Assembly: GCF_003148495.1 (NCBI RefSeq)
Contig: NZ_QGGH01000004.1
Location: forward strand, 372,001-436,000
Direction of reading: 5' to 3'
DNA: 64,000 nt
Source of the DNA: Mesorhizobium loti
GTDB taxonomy: Bacteria > Pseudomonadota > Alphaproteobacteria > Rhizobiales > Rhizobiaceae
Part shown: positions 55,023 through 63,666 of the stretch, piece after piece
Numbering within the stretch: position 1 is the first letter of the stretch
Layout: each line of letters begins with the position of its first letter
The notes under the pieces: generated by a model
The model's input: the letters and a program-made list of their open reading frames with translations, nothing else
What the model was told of the DNA's origin: nothing
Database searches by the model: none
Position numbers and translations under genes: made by a program

Positions 55023-56567
55023 TCAATGCAGATTGGCGATGCGTCGGACCTCGTCGGTGACATGCGCGTCGCCAACCCTGATTTTGAGCGGCGCCGGCCT
55101 GCCGAACAGGTAGCCCTGCACCACTTCGCAGCCGGCTGCCCTAAGCAGCGTCGCCTGGTTTTCGGTCTCGACGCCTTCGGCAATGATGCTGACGCCGAGC
55201 GCGCGAGACAGTCCGACGATGGTCGAGACGACCGCGCCGGAGCTGGCATCGGTATCGAGGCGGCTGACGAAGGACCGGTCGATCTTCAGCTTGCCGAACG
55301 AGAAGTCGATCAAGTAGCTCAAATTGGAATAGCCGGTGCCGAAATCGTCGACGGCGACCGAGATGCCCATATCCGCAAGCTGCTTCAGGATGGCGGCGGC
55401 GCGGTCTCGGTCCTGCATCATCGCCGTCTCGGTCACTTCCAGTTCCAGCCGCGACGGCTTGATGCCGGTGCTTGTCATGGTGTCGCGCACGGTACCGACG
55501 AAGTCCTTGGTCATGAACTGCACGGGCGAGATGTTGACGGCGACGAAGCAGTCGTCGGGCAGATGCCGGGCGTCGCTGCAGGCTTTGCGCAGCACCCATT
55601 CGCCGATCGGGCCGATCATGCCGGTTTCCTCGGCGATCGGAATGAACTCCATCGGCGGGATCATGCCGCGTTCCGGATGCCGCCAGCGGATCAGCGCTTC
55701 GTAGCCGACAATGCGGCCGGTCGGGAGATCGAGCTGCGGCTGGTAGTGAAGATCGAAGTCACCGCGTTCGAAGGCTGTATTCAGTTCGGATTCGATCCAC
55801 TGGCGATGGTCGGCGACCCTGCCCATTTCGGCATGGAAGACCGACCAGTTGCCAACGCCGCTAGCGCGTGCATTCTGCAGCGCCAGATTGGAGCGGCGCA
55901 GGATGAGGACGGGATCGACGCCGTCCTTTGGCATCGCCACGATGCCCACCGACAGGCTGACCGATTGCAGGTGCGTGCCGAGATCATAGGGCTCCATCAT
56001 CTCGTCGATGAGCCTCTCTACGGTGCTTTCCAAGGACCCTGAAACCTGGTTGTCAGGGAGCAGAATCGCGAATTCACCGGCACCGATGCGTCCGATCAGC
56101 GCGCGCTGCGGCATGCAAGTCTTCAATCGCTTGGTGAAGGCGCGGATCAGCTCGTCGCCCTGGCTGTAGCCGATGGCATCATTGATCTGCTTGAAACGGT
56201 CGATGTCGATATCGATGAGGAACATCGGCTCGCCGGTCCGGCTTGTCGAGCATGCCGCCTCGGCAATCTTGCCGACCATCGCCGGGCGCGCCAAAAGGCC
56301 CGTCAGCTTGTCGAAATGGGTTTCCGTGAAGACGAAATCCACCGATTCGTCGACGCCGGCGAAGAAGGACATCGCGGCGACCGACGCCGCCAGTGCGCAA
56401 AGAGCGGCCATCACCGCGACCATCATGTCCGTGGAGATGCCGGCAAAGCCATCGCCGAGACCGAGCTTCAGGCCCCAGAGTCCGAGGACGAAACTGCCGA
56501 GACCCGAACTCGCTATGGTGAGCAGTCGGAACACCGGTGTTCGCTTCGGGTTGCTGACGGTGGACAT
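55023..56567 (-). CDS. Membrane GGDEF/EAL protein, probable c-di-GMP phosphodiesterase
   Basis: A 514-residue inner-membrane signalling protein. Two TM segments (about 12-35 and 43-68) precede a GGDEF domain and an EAL domain. The GGDEF site reads GAGEF (G162-F166), so cyclase activity is doubtful and GTP-sensing is more likely. The EAL domain looks intact: YEALIRW (E290), then the conserved NISPVQF, EVTETAMMQD and DDFGTGYSNLSYL motifs. It probably lowers c-di-GMP, favouring motility over biofilm. No cognate sensor lies nearby. Confidence 0.87.
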   Translation of the reverse strand: MSTVSNPKRTPVFRLLTIASSGLGSFVLGLWGLKLGLGDGFAGISTDMMVAVMAALCALAASVAAMSFFAGVDESVDFVFTETHFDKLTGLLARPAMVGKIAEAACSTSRTGEPMFLIDIDIDRFKQINDAIGYSQGDELIRAFTKRLKTCMPQRALIGRIGAGEFAILLPDNQVSGSLESTVERLIDEMMEPYDLGTHLQSVSLSVGIVAMPKDGVDPVLILRRSNLALQNARASGVGNWSVFHAEMGRVADHRQWIESELNTAFERGDFDLHYQPQLDLPTGRIVGYEALIRWRHPERGMIPPMEFIPIAEETGMIGPIGEWVLRKACSDARHLPDDCFVAVNISPVQFMTKDFVGTVRDTMTSTGIKPSRLELEVTETAMMQDRDRAAAILKQLADMGISVAVDDFGTGYSNLSYLIDFSFGKLKIDRSFVSRLDTDASSGAVVSTIVGLSRALGVSIIAEGVETENQATLLRAAGCEVVQGYLFGRPAPLKIRVGDAHVTDEVRRIANLH

Positions 56568-56728
56568 TGAAAGATCCCCAGAGTACGGGGCCTTTTACCG
56601 GATATGTCCTTAAAATGCGTTTCCGCGAATGCGTCCAATTTTATTGGAGCGAAAGTATTTCTTGAGCGGGTTAAAGCGCGTCGCGTCGAAATGGGTTCAG
56701 TCGGGGCATTTTAAGCTTTTGTTTTATA

Positions 56729-56776
56729 AATGTCGTTGTCCCAAAACCGCTGCGCACTTTTGAGCGACATGCATTA
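56729..56776 (+). repeat. Interspersed element, type C (copy 1)
   Basis: The stretch from ATGTCGTTGTCCCAAAACCG to CGACATGCATTAG matches, in inverted orientation, the sequence at 63667-63712. Its arms ATGTCG and CGACAT pair. The last TTA read on the minus strand is TAA, the fabI stop codon, so the element appears to supply it. The remaining part of the 206-base gap toward the GGDEF/EAL gene holds no feature I can support. Confidence 0.7.
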
Positions 56777-57586
56777 GTCTCGCCCGCCGTCGGTCTGCTT
56801 CAATTCGTCGAGCGTCGGCATGGAAACGATGTGATAGCCGGAATCGACATAGTGGATTTCGCCGGTAACGCCGGAAGACAGATCGGACAGCAGATAAAGC
56901 GCGGAGCCGCCGACCTCGTCGATGGTCACCGTGCGGCGCAGCGGCGAGTTGCGCTGCTGGTAGGAGAACATGTGGCGGGCGTCGGAAATGCCGGCGCCGG
57001 CGAGCGTACGCACCGGTCCAGCCGATATGCCGTTCACCCTGATGCCGCGCGGACCGTAGTCGTTGGCGAGGTAGCGCACACTGGCCTCCAGTCCGGCCTT
57101 GGCGACGCCCATGACATTGTAATTCGGCATGACGCGGACCGACCCCGCATAGGTCAGCGTGATCATCGATCCGCCGTCCTGCATCAAGGCGGCCGCGTGG
57201 CGGGCGATCTCGGTGAAGGAGTAGCAGGAGATCACCATGGTGCGGACGAAATTGTCCCGGCTGGTGTCGGCGTAGAGGCCTTTCAGCTCGTTCTTGTCGG
57301 AAAAGCCGATGGCGTGGACGACGAAATCCAGCCCGCCCCATTCCTTGCCCAGGGTCTCGAACGTGGCGGCGACCGAAGCGCTGTCCTCGACGTCGCACGG
57401 CACGACCAGCGAGGCGCCGAGCTTGTCGGCCAGCGGCTTGACCCGGCGTCCGAAGGCATCGCCCTGATAGGTGAAGGCGAGTTCCGCCCCGTGTTCGGAT
57501 AATTTCCGGGCGATTCCCCAGGCGATCGAATGATCGTTGGCGACACCCATGACAAGCCCGCGCTTGCCCTTCATCAATCCGTCCAT
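56774..57586 (-). CDS. fabI: Enoyl-[acyl-carrier-protein] reductase (NADH)
   Basis: Last reduction step of fatty-acid elongation, 270 residues. The N-terminal KGKRGLVMGVANDHSIAWGIA, the Y-x6-K catalytic motif (YNVMGVAK) and the ending with YLLSDLSSGVTGEIHYVDSGYH are FabI hallmarks. FabI is the triclosan target. The MDGLMKGKRG start is chosen over a longer one overlapping fabB. It is third in a fabA-fabB-fabI cluster. Confidence 0.93.
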   Translation of the reverse strand: MDGLMKGKRGLVMGVANDHSIAWGIARKLSEHGAELAFTYQGDAFGRRVKPLADKLGASLVVPCDVEDSASVAATFETLGKEWGGLDFVVHAIGFSDKNELKGLYADTSRDNFVRTMVISCYSFTEIARHAAALMQDGGSMITLTYAGSVRVMPNYNVMGVAKAGLEASVRYLANDYGPRGIRVNGISAGPVRTLAGAGISDARHMFSYQQRNSPLRRTVTIDEVGGSALYLLSDLSSGVTGEIHYVDSGYHIVSMPTLDELKQTDGGRD

Positions 57587-57599
57587 GGCCGGCAAATCC

Positions 57600-58820
57600 T
57601 TATGCGGAATAGCGCTGGAAAACGAGCGTGGCGTTGGTGCCACCGAAGCCGAACGAATTTGACAAGACAGTGTCGATCCTGGCGTCGTCGATGCGCTTTC
57701 GCACGATCGGCATGCCCTCGAATTCAGGGTCGAGGGTCTCGATATGGGCGCTTTCGCCGATGAAGCCGCCCTGCATCATCAGGATCGAGTAGATGGATTC
57801 TTGCACGCCGGCAGCACCCAGCGAATGGCCGGTCAGCGATTTCGTCGAGGTGATGTACGGCATCTCTGGGCCGAACACCTCGCGGATCGCGCCCATTTCC
57901 TTGGAATCGCCCACCGGCGTCGACGTGCCATGGGTGTTGATGTAGTCGACCGGCGTGGACACCGTGGCCAGCGCCTGGCGCATGCAGCGGACCGCGCCTT
58001 CGCCTGAAGGGGCAACCATGTCGTGGCCGTCGGAGGTCGCGCCGTAGCCGACGATCTCGGCGTAGATCTTGGCGCCGCGCGCCTTGGCATGCTCCAGCTC
58101 TTCCAGCACCAGCACGCCGGCGCCGCCGGCGATGACGAAGCCGTCGCGATTGGCGTCATACGCGCGCGAAGCGGTCGATGCCTTGTCGTTGAATTTCGAC
58201 GACATGGCGCCCATCGCGTCGAAGAGGTCCGACATCGTCCAGTCGAGATCCTCGTGGCCGCCGGCAAAAACCATGTCCTGCTTGCCCCACTGGATCAATT
58301 CGTAGCCATTGCCGATGCAATGCGCCGAGGTCGAGCAGGCCGACGAGATCGAGTAGTTGACGCCGTGGATCTTGAACCAGGTGGCAAGCGTTGCCGATGC
58401 GGTCGACGACATCGCCTTCGGCACCGCAAACGGACCGATGCGCTTGGGACTGCCGTTCTTCAGCGTGACCTCGGCCGCTTCGACGATGGTGCGGGTGGAT
58501 GGTCCGCCCGATCCCATGACGATGCCGGTGCGCTCATTGGTGATGTCGCTCTCGCCGAGGCCTGCATCTGCGATCGCCTGATCCATGGCGACGTGGTTCC
58601 AGGCCGCACCTTGGCTCAGGAAGCGCATCGCACGGCGATCGATCATGGCCGATGGATCGAGCGTCGGCGCTCCCCAGACCTGGCAGCGGAAGCCGTGTTC
58701 GGCGAAGGAATCGGAGAAGCTGATGCCGGATCTGGCGTCATGCAGCGAGGCTTGCACCTCGTTGGCATTGTTGCCGATCGACGACACGATGCCGAGGCCT
58801 GTGACTACGACACGTCTCAT
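57600..58820 (-). CDS. fabB: 3-oxoacyl-[acyl-carrier-protein] synthase I
   Basis: Condensing enzyme needed to elongate unsaturated intermediates, 406 residues. The active-site Cys is in SSACSTSAHCIG, and the two catalytic His are in NTHGTSTPVGD and KSLTGHSLGAAG. Pairing with fabA marks it as FabB rather than FabF. The ATG six bases after AGGAG is taken; a TTG two codons earlier overlaps that ribosome site. Confidence 0.93.
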   Translation of the reverse strand: MRRVVVTGLGIVSSIGNNANEVQASLHDARSGISFSDSFAEHGFRCQVWGAPTLDPSAMIDRRAMRFLSQGAAWNHVAMDQAIADAGLGESDITNERTGIVMGSGGPSTRTIVEAAEVTLKNGSPKRIGPFAVPKAMSSTASATLATWFKIHGVNYSISSACSTSAHCIGNGYELIQWGKQDMVFAGGHEDLDWTMSDLFDAMGAMSSKFNDKASTASRAYDANRDGFVIAGGAGVLVLEELEHAKARGAKIYAEIVGYGATSDGHDMVAPSGEGAVRCMRQALATVSTPVDYINTHGTSTPVGDSKEMGAIREVFGPEMPYITSTKSLTGHSLGAAGVQESIYSILMMQGGFIGESAHIETLDPEFEGMPIVRKRIDDARIDTVLSNSFGFGGTNATLVFQRYSA

Positions 58821-58857
58821 TCGCAACTCCTTCTAGGGGGCGGGCCGGGGACGCCGG

Positions 58858-59373
58858 TCAGCCGACCGCCGACTGCTTGGACAGACCGACTTTCAAATCC
58901 GTTGCCGCGTATATGGGTTCGCCATCTGCCCTCAGCCAGCCATCGGCGATGCCGAGCACCAGCCGACCTCGCATCACGCGCTTGAAGTCGATGCCATACT
59001 CGACCTTCTTCACCGAGGGCGTCACCATGCCCTTGAATTTCACCTCACCGGTCGACAGCGCCATCCCCTTGCCGGGTTCGCCGAGCCAGCCAAGATAGAA
59101 GCCCGTCAATTGCCACATGGCGTCGAGGCCGAGGCACCCCGGCATGATCGGATTGCCGATGAAATGGCAGGCAAAGAACCACAGATCCGGCTTGATGTCG
59201 AACTCCGCGCGGATGAAACCCTTCTCGAAGGCGCCGCCCGTCTCGCTGATCTCGGTGATACGGTCGAACATCAGCATGGGCGGATAGGGAAGCTGGGCAT
59301 TACCCGGTCCGAACAGTTCGCCGCGGGCGCAGGCCAGCAATTCGTCGTACTCGTAGCTGGATTTACCCGCCAT
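58858..59373 (-). CDS. fabA: 3-hydroxydecanoyl-ACP dehydratase/isomerase
   Basis: Introduces the double bond in anaerobic-type unsaturated fatty acid synthesis, 171 residues, the same size as E. coli FabA. The N-terminal DELLACARGELFGPGNAQLP and the active-site segment HFIGNPIMPGCLGLDAMWQL with catalytic His and Asp are diagnostic. The start MAGKSSYEYDEL is preferred to upstream Met codons by length. First gene of the fabA-fabB-fabI unit; divergent from irr across about 240 bases with no obvious Irr box. Confidence 0.94.
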   Translation of the reverse strand: MAGKSSYEYDELLACARGELFGPGNAQLPYPPMLMFDRITEISETGGAFEKGFIRAEFDIKPDLWFFACHFIGNPIMPGCLGLDAMWQLTGFYLGWLGEPGKGMALSTGEVKFKGMVTPSVKKVEYGIDFKRVMRGRLVLGIADGWLRADGEPIYAATDLKVGLSKQSAVG

Positions 59374-59616
59374 CAATCTCGTCCCCATATCGTTTCGGGC
59401 TATCGGGTGCCCTTGTCGTTGGTTTCCTAACACAATCTGTTTCAGGCCGGAAACCGGCGTTTGCGCTTAACCTGCTCGTCTGCCTGGGTCAATGCGCGCT
59501 ATTGATCGCATTCGGACGACAGAATATATGTCCTGGGAGGTCCGGTTTCGGCAGACGTTCATTTTTTTGCCATTCTGGGCGTGTCTTGGGGCGGAACTGT
59601 GGGGTTCGACGAGAAG

Positions 59617-60048
59617 ATGGACCTGGACGGCCGGAAGGAAAATGTCGCTGTGGACAAGCGGGTCCGTGAAGCCGGCCTGAGGCCGACGCGTCAGCGCATT
59701 GCGCTGGCAGACCTGCTTTTCGCCAAGGGCGACCGCCATTTGTCGGCTGAGGAACTGCACGAGGAGGCGGTTGCCGCCGGCGTGCCGGTTTCGTTGGCCA
59801 CCGTCTACAATGCCCTTCACCAGTTCACCCAGGCGGGACTGTTGCGCATCCTCGCTGTCGAGGGCGCGAAGACCTATTTCGACACCAACACCTCCGACCA
59901 CCACCATTTCTACATCGAAGGCGAAAACCGCATATTCGACATCGACAGCGGTCCGGTGACGGTTGCCAACCTGCCGGAGCCGCCGGAAGGGATGGAGATC
60001 GCCAATGTCGACATCGTGGTGAGGCTGCGCCCCAAACGCCGCGAATGA
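59617..60048 (+). CDS. irr: Iron response regulator Irr (Fur family)
   Basis: Fur-family regulator of iron and haem genes in Rhizobiales, 143 residues. The winged-helix DNA-binding part includes GLRPTRQRIALADLLF and VSLATVYNALHQFTQAGLLR; the DHHHFYIEGENRIFDID segment contains the HHH haem-binding motif that separates Irr from Fur and Mur. The N-terminal haem regulatory motif of Bradyrhizobium Irr is absent, as in most rhizobia. An earlier GTG start would add 12 residues. It likely acts on the palindrome at 24736. Confidence 0.9.
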   Translation: MDLDGRKENVAVDKRVREAGLRPTRQRIALADLLFAKGDRHLSAEELHEEAVAAGVPVSLATVYNALHQFTQAGLLRILAVEGAKTYFDTNTSDHHHFYIEGENRIFDIDSGPVTVANLPEPPEGMEIANVDIVVRLRPKRRE

Positions 60049-60076
60049 TCGGCCAGGCCAGAATCATCTGTCGGGG

Positions 60077-60436
60077 ATGAAATCCGTCGATCTCACAATC
60101 CGGCTCGAATGGGCGTTTGTGGCTGCTGCTGCCGTCGTTTTCTACGGTTCGACCGGCATGTCCTGGTGGCTGTTCGGATTGCTCATCCTGGCGCCGGACC
60201 TGTCGATGTTCGGCTATCTGGCGGGGCCTCGAGTCGGTGCTCTTGCCTACAATGCCTTGCACATCCTGATCGTGCCGGTGCCGCTGCTGATCGCCGGGTA
60301 TATGTCCGGCAATGCGACCGCAATCGCGGTCGCGCTGATCTGGGTCGCCCACATCGCCATCGACCGTGCGCTGGGCTACGGCCTGAAGCTGTCGACCGGC
60401 TTTCAGGACACCCATCTCGGCCGTATCGGGCGCTAG
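60077..60436 (+). CDS. DUF4260 small membrane protein
   Basis: A 119-residue protein with about four hydrophobic segments (WAFVAAAAVVFYGS, WWLFGLLILAPDLSMFGYLAG, ALHILIVPVPLLIAGYM, AIAVALIWVAHIAIDRALGYGLK). The APDLSMFGYLAG motif and the ending GFQDTHLGRIG match DUF4260, an uncharacterised family. It lies 28 bases after irr and may be cotranscribed. No function is known. Confidence 0.82.
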   Translation: MKSVDLTIRLEWAFVAAAAVVFYGSTGMSWWLFGLLILAPDLSMFGYLAGPRVGALAYNALHILIVPVPLLIAGYMSGNATAIAVALIWVAHIAIDRALGYGLKLSTGFQDTHLGRIGR

Positions 60437-60484
60437 AACCACGACCGCGAATCTTCAAAAGATCGCGCTCAAAGGGTCAAAAGA

Positions 60485-61051
60485 TCAGTCCTTGACCCGT
60501 TCGCCGGGATAGGCGCCCCAGACGATCGACTGGGCAAGCCAGCCGGTGTGGCCGTCGAACGTCATTTCGCACCACTGACCGTCGCAGGATTTGATCGTGC
60601 CCATCACCCCCGGCTCGACCATGGCGACCACCCTTGCATCCTTGTCGGGGCTGTTGAGAAGGTTGATCTGCGCGCCCTTGCCGCGCTGCCATGGTGCGAC
60701 GATTGCCGTGCGTCGGCCGGAGAGCAGCGACTGGTTGATCCAGCCTTCCGAACCATCGGCATCGCGCACGCGGCGCCATGTGTCGAATTCCTGGATGATC
60801 TCCATCGGCAGGCCGGCCTTCATATACATCCAGTCGACCGAGTAGTTGGCGCCGGGGCCGACGCGCGAGTTGACGCGGCCGGATTTCAGGCTGACGAATC
60901 GCGGCAGCGGCAGGCCGCTCGGCCCGAGCGTGACGACGCTCTGGGCAGGTGCTGCGGCACTCTGCGCGGCCGCAAGCGGAGAATAAAGCAGAGCGCCGAG
61001 AATTGCTGCACTGAGGGTCAGGCGAAGCGACGCGAAACCAGACACTTTCAT
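60485..61051 (-). CDS. Exported SH3-domain protein
   Basis: A 188-residue periplasmic protein with a signal peptide (LTLSAAILGALLYSPLAAAQ). Two bacterial SH3-like modules follow: SGRVNSRVGPGANYSVDWMY with WRRVRDADGSEGWI, and INLLNSPDKDARVVAMVEPG with WCEMTFDGHTGWL. Such modules usually bind peptidoglycan or target proteins to the cell wall; no catalytic domain is present. The ATG of MKVSGFASL gives a proper signal. Convergent with the DUF4260 gene. Confidence 0.8.
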   Translation of the reverse strand: MKVSGFASLRLTLSAAILGALLYSPLAAAQSAAAPAQSVVTLGPSGLPLPRFVSLKSGRVNSRVGPGANYSVDWMYMKAGLPMEIIQEFDTWRRVRDADGSEGWINQSLLSGRRTAIVAPWQRGKGAQINLLNSPDKDARVVAMVEPGVMGTIKSCDGQWCEMTFDGHTGWLAQSIVWGAYPGERVKD

Positions 61052-61204
61052 TCCTTTCGGCGCTTGCCCATCGGCCTCGGCGCCCCTTTTTCTTTGTCTT
61101 CGGCGGCACCGCTTGTTACATGGGGTAATCGGCACCGCGACCGGCTTTCAGTTTCGCCGGTCTTGGTTAAAGAGGTCTCAACGAGATCGGGGTACGAGGA
61201 AACA

Positions 61205-62206
61205 ATGGCAGGCAAAAAGAAGCCTCTCGTCGTCATCACGCGAAAGCTGCCCGACCCGGTCGAGACCCGCATGCGCGAACTGTTCGACGCAAGGCTGAAT
61301 GTCGAGGACAGGCCGATGACGCAGCCGGAACTGGTTGCGGCGGTCAAGGAGGCCGACGTGCTGGTGCCGACGGTGACGGACCAGATCGATGCGGCGTTAA
61401 TCGCCCAGGCCGGCGACAACCTCAAGCTGATCGCCAATTTCGGCAACGGCGTCGACAAGATCGATGTCACCGCCGCGGCCAAGAGGGGCATCACCGTCAC
61501 CAACACGCCCAATGTCCTGACCGAGGACACCGCAGACATGACCATGGCGCTGATGCTGGCGGTGCCGCGGCGGCTGGCGGAAGGCGCCAATGTGCTCACC
61601 GGCGACAAGAAATGGGCCGGCTGGTCGCCGACCTGGATGCTTGGCCGGCGCATCTGGGGCAAGCGGCTGGGCATTGTCGGCATGGGGCGCATCGGCACCG
61701 CCGTCGCGAGGCGAGCCAAGGCCTTCGGTCTTTCTATTCACTACCACAACCGCCACCGCGTGCTGCCGGCGGTGGAAGACGAGCTGGAGGCGACCTATTG
61801 GGAGAGTCTAGACCAGATGCTGGCCCGCATGGACATCATTTCGGTCAACTGCCCGTCGACGCCGGCGACCTTTCATCTGCTTTCGGCGCGGCGGCTGGCG
61901 CTGCTGCAGCCGACCGCCTATGTCGTCAACACCGCGCGCGGCGACATCATCGACGAGGAAGCGCTGGTCAAGCTGATCCAGGACGGCAAGATTGCCGGCG
62001 CCGGTCTTGACGTCTACGAGCACGAGCCGGCTTTGAACGGCAAGCTGCTGAAGCTCGCCGCCAAGAACAAGGTCGTGCTTCTGCCGCATATGGGCTCGGC
62101 GACGCTCGAGGGCCGCATCGACATGGGTGAAAAGGTGATCATCAACATCCGCGCCTTCGTCGACGGCCATCGCCCGCCGGACCGCGTGCTGCCGCTCAGA
62201 ACTTGA
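61205..62206 (+). CDS. D-2-hydroxyacid dehydrogenase (glycerate/glyoxylate reductase type)
   Basis: NAD(P)-dependent dehydrogenase of 333 residues. The catalytic Arg lies in NTARGDIIDEEAL, Glu in the VYEHEP segment and His in LLPHMGSATLEG; the nucleotide fold has LGIVGMGRIGTAVARRA. The NFGNGVDKID and NTPNVLTEDTADM segments resemble glyoxylate/hydroxypyruvate reductases (GhrB/GyaR), but D-lactate or other substrates cannot be excluded. The ATG follows GAGGAAACA. It stops four bases before a type B repeat. Confidence 0.86.
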   Translation: MAGKKKPLVVITRKLPDPVETRMRELFDARLNVEDRPMTQPELVAAVKEADVLVPTVTDQIDAALIAQAGDNLKLIANFGNGVDKIDVTAAAKRGITVTNTPNVLTEDTADMTMALMLAVPRRLAEGANVLTGDKKWAGWSPTWMLGRRIWGKRLGIVGMGRIGTAVARRAKAFGLSIHYHNRHRVLPAVEDELEATYWESLDQMLARMDIISVNCPSTPATFHLLSARRLALLQPTAYVVNTARGDIIDEEALVKLIQDGKIAGAGLDVYEHEPALNGKLLKLAAKNKVVLLPHMGSATLEGRIDMGEKVIINIRAFVDGHRPPDRVLPLRT

Positions 62207-62210
62207 CGCT

Positions 62211-62300
62211 AGAGCATGATCCCGAAAAGTGGAAACCGGTTTTCTCGGACAAACGGAAACCGTTTGTCCAGAGATCATGTTCAAACGAACAGATACAGAT
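62211..62300 (+). repeat. Interspersed palindromic element, type B (copy 2)
   Basis: Begins four bases after the dehydrogenase stop. It shares ATGATCCCGAAAAGTGGA, CCGG-TTTTC, AGAGATCATG and TTCAAACGA in order with the copy at 54953 and has an added hairpin, GGACAAACGG with CCGTTTGTCC around AAA (62247-62269). Confidence 0.72.
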
Positions 62301-62306
62301 AGAGCC

Positions 62307-62327
62307 CATCCCGATTCAATCGGGATG
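62307..62327. repeat. Perfect palindrome downstream of repeat B2
   Basis: CATCCCGATT and AATCGGGATG are perfect ten-base inverted repeats around a central C. They are nested in a longer, imperfect pair, TAGAGCC and GGTTCTA (62300-62337). It may be a separate interspersed unit placed next to the type B element, or the terminator of the dehydrogenase gene or the convergent GNAT gene, although no T run follows. Confidence 0.6.
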
Positions 62328-62379
62328 ACAGGTTCTATCGCGGCGCAACATTTTTCTGCCTTGAAACGAAAGGCCAAGC

Positions 62380-62868
62380 TTACGCAAGAGCCTTGCGCAT
62401 GGTGATCGAGGTCGCCCTGTCGTAGCCTTCATGCGCCGTCCGTTCGGTCTCGTGAAAACCGAAGCGGGCAAAGACTGCATGGTTTCCGGTCAGCTCGATC
62501 CGCGTCTGAAGCTCGATGGCCGCCTTGCCGCGGCTGCGGGCAAGGCCTTCGACCGCCTGCATCAGCCGCCGGCCAATGCCTTGTCCCTGGCAGTCCGGAG
62601 CCACGGCGAGCTTGCCGACATAGAATTCCGCGACCCTTTCAAGGGTAAAGACGCAGCCGACGATCCTGTCACCCTCGAGCGCCACGAAGCCGGTCTCCCG
62701 CCGCGCCTTGTCCCGCAGGCTGTCGGCGGTCAGCAAGTGGGCCGAGGAGGGCGGGTCGATGACGCCGTCCATCGAGGCGAAGGCACGCATGATCAATGCG
62801 AGCACATCGTCCCAACGGTCGAAGCCGGCCACTATCTGTGTGATGGGGACGGCGTCGGTCCGCTCCAC
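62380..62868 (-). CDS. GNAT-family acetyltransferase
   Basis: A protein of about 162 residues with the acetyl-CoA motif VAPDCQGQGIGRRLMQAVEG and a downstream FARFGFHETERTAHEGYDRA stretch. The substrate is unknown. The start is uncertain: a GTG just past the MoeB-like stop is used, while the frame stays open upstream into that gene. The two genes are adjacent on the same strand and probably cotranscribed with recF. Confidence 0.72.
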   Translation of the reverse strand: MERTDAVPITQIVAGFDRWDDVLALIMRAFASMDGVIDPPSSAHLLTADSLRDKARRETGFVALEGDRIVGCVFTLERVAEFYVGKLAVAPDCQGQGIGRRLMQAVEGLARSRGKAAIELQTRIELTGNHAVFARFGFHETERTAHEGYDRATSITMRKALA

Positions 62869-62872
62869 GGGG

Positions 62873-63628
62873 TCAGTTTCTCTTGTAGCGGATCGTGTCG
62901 AAGCGCGCCGCCAACGCATCATAGAGCAGCAGCCGGCCGACCAGCGGTTCGCCAATGCCGGTGACCAGTTTGATCGCCTCCATCGCCTGCAGCGTGCCGA
63001 TGACGCCGGTCAGCGCGCCAAGCACACCGGCTTCGGCACAGGACGGCACCAGGCCCGGCGGTGGCGCTTCGGGAAACAGATCGCGATAGCCTGGGTTGGG
63101 CTTGCCGTCCTTGCTGTCTTCGAATGGCTTCAGCACCGTGACGGAGCCGTCGAAGCGTCCGACGGCGGCATGCACCAGCGGTTTCCCAGCGCTCGCGCAG
63201 GCATCGGCCACCGCATAGCGGGTTTCGAAATTGTCGGAGCCGTCGACGACGATGTCATAGGCGGCGACGAGGGCAGGTGCATTGTCCGGGTTCAGCCGGA
63301 TTGCGTGCGTTTCAACCTTTGTGTTGGGATTGATGCGGGCGATTGCCGCCTTGGCGCTATCGGTTTTCAGCATACCCACAGTGTCGGTGCCGTGAATGAC
63401 CTGACGCTGCAGGTTGGACAGCGAAACGGCGTCATCATCGACCACGCCGAGCGTGCCGACGCCGGCGGCGGCAAGATATTCAAGCACCGGCGCGCCCAGC
63501 CCGCCGGCGCCGATGACCAGCACCCGCGCCTGCTTCAGCCTCTGCTGGCCGGCGCCGCCGATTTCGGGCAGCACGATGTGGCGGGCATAGCGTTCGATCT
63601 CGTCGGCGGTCAGGGCGGCAGCGGTCAT
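62873..63628 (-). CDS. MoeB/ThiF/HesA-type E1-like adenylyltransferase lacking the zinc cysteines
   Basis: Predicted to adenylate the C-terminus of a ubiquitin-fold sulphur carrier (MoaD or ThiS type), 251 residues. The ATP site (VIGAGGLGAPVLEYLAAAG), DDDAVSLSNLQRQ and DGSDNFETRY are intact, and C197 lies in the SCAEAGVLG loop. Both CxxC pairs that hold zinc in E. coli MoeB are gone: CYRC is replaced by GYRD (G180, D183) and the protein ends before the second pair. The MTAAALTADEIERYARH start is chosen. Downstream of recF, as in other rhizobia. Confidence 0.83.
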   Translation of the reverse strand: MTAAALTADEIERYARHIVLPEIGGAGQQRLKQARVLVIGAGGLGAPVLEYLAAAGVGTLGVVDDDAVSLSNLQRQVIHGTDTVGMLKTDSAKAAIARINPNTKVETHAIRLNPDNAPALVAAYDIVVDGSDNFETRYAVADACASAGKPLVHAAVGRFDGSVTVLKPFEDSKDGKPNPGYRDLFPEAPPPGLVPSCAEAGVLGALTGVIGTLQAMEAIKLVTGIGEPLVGRLLLYDALAARFDTIRYKRN

Positions 63629-63666
63629 TGCCAGACCATATAGGGACTGAAAAACCTTGTCAGGAG

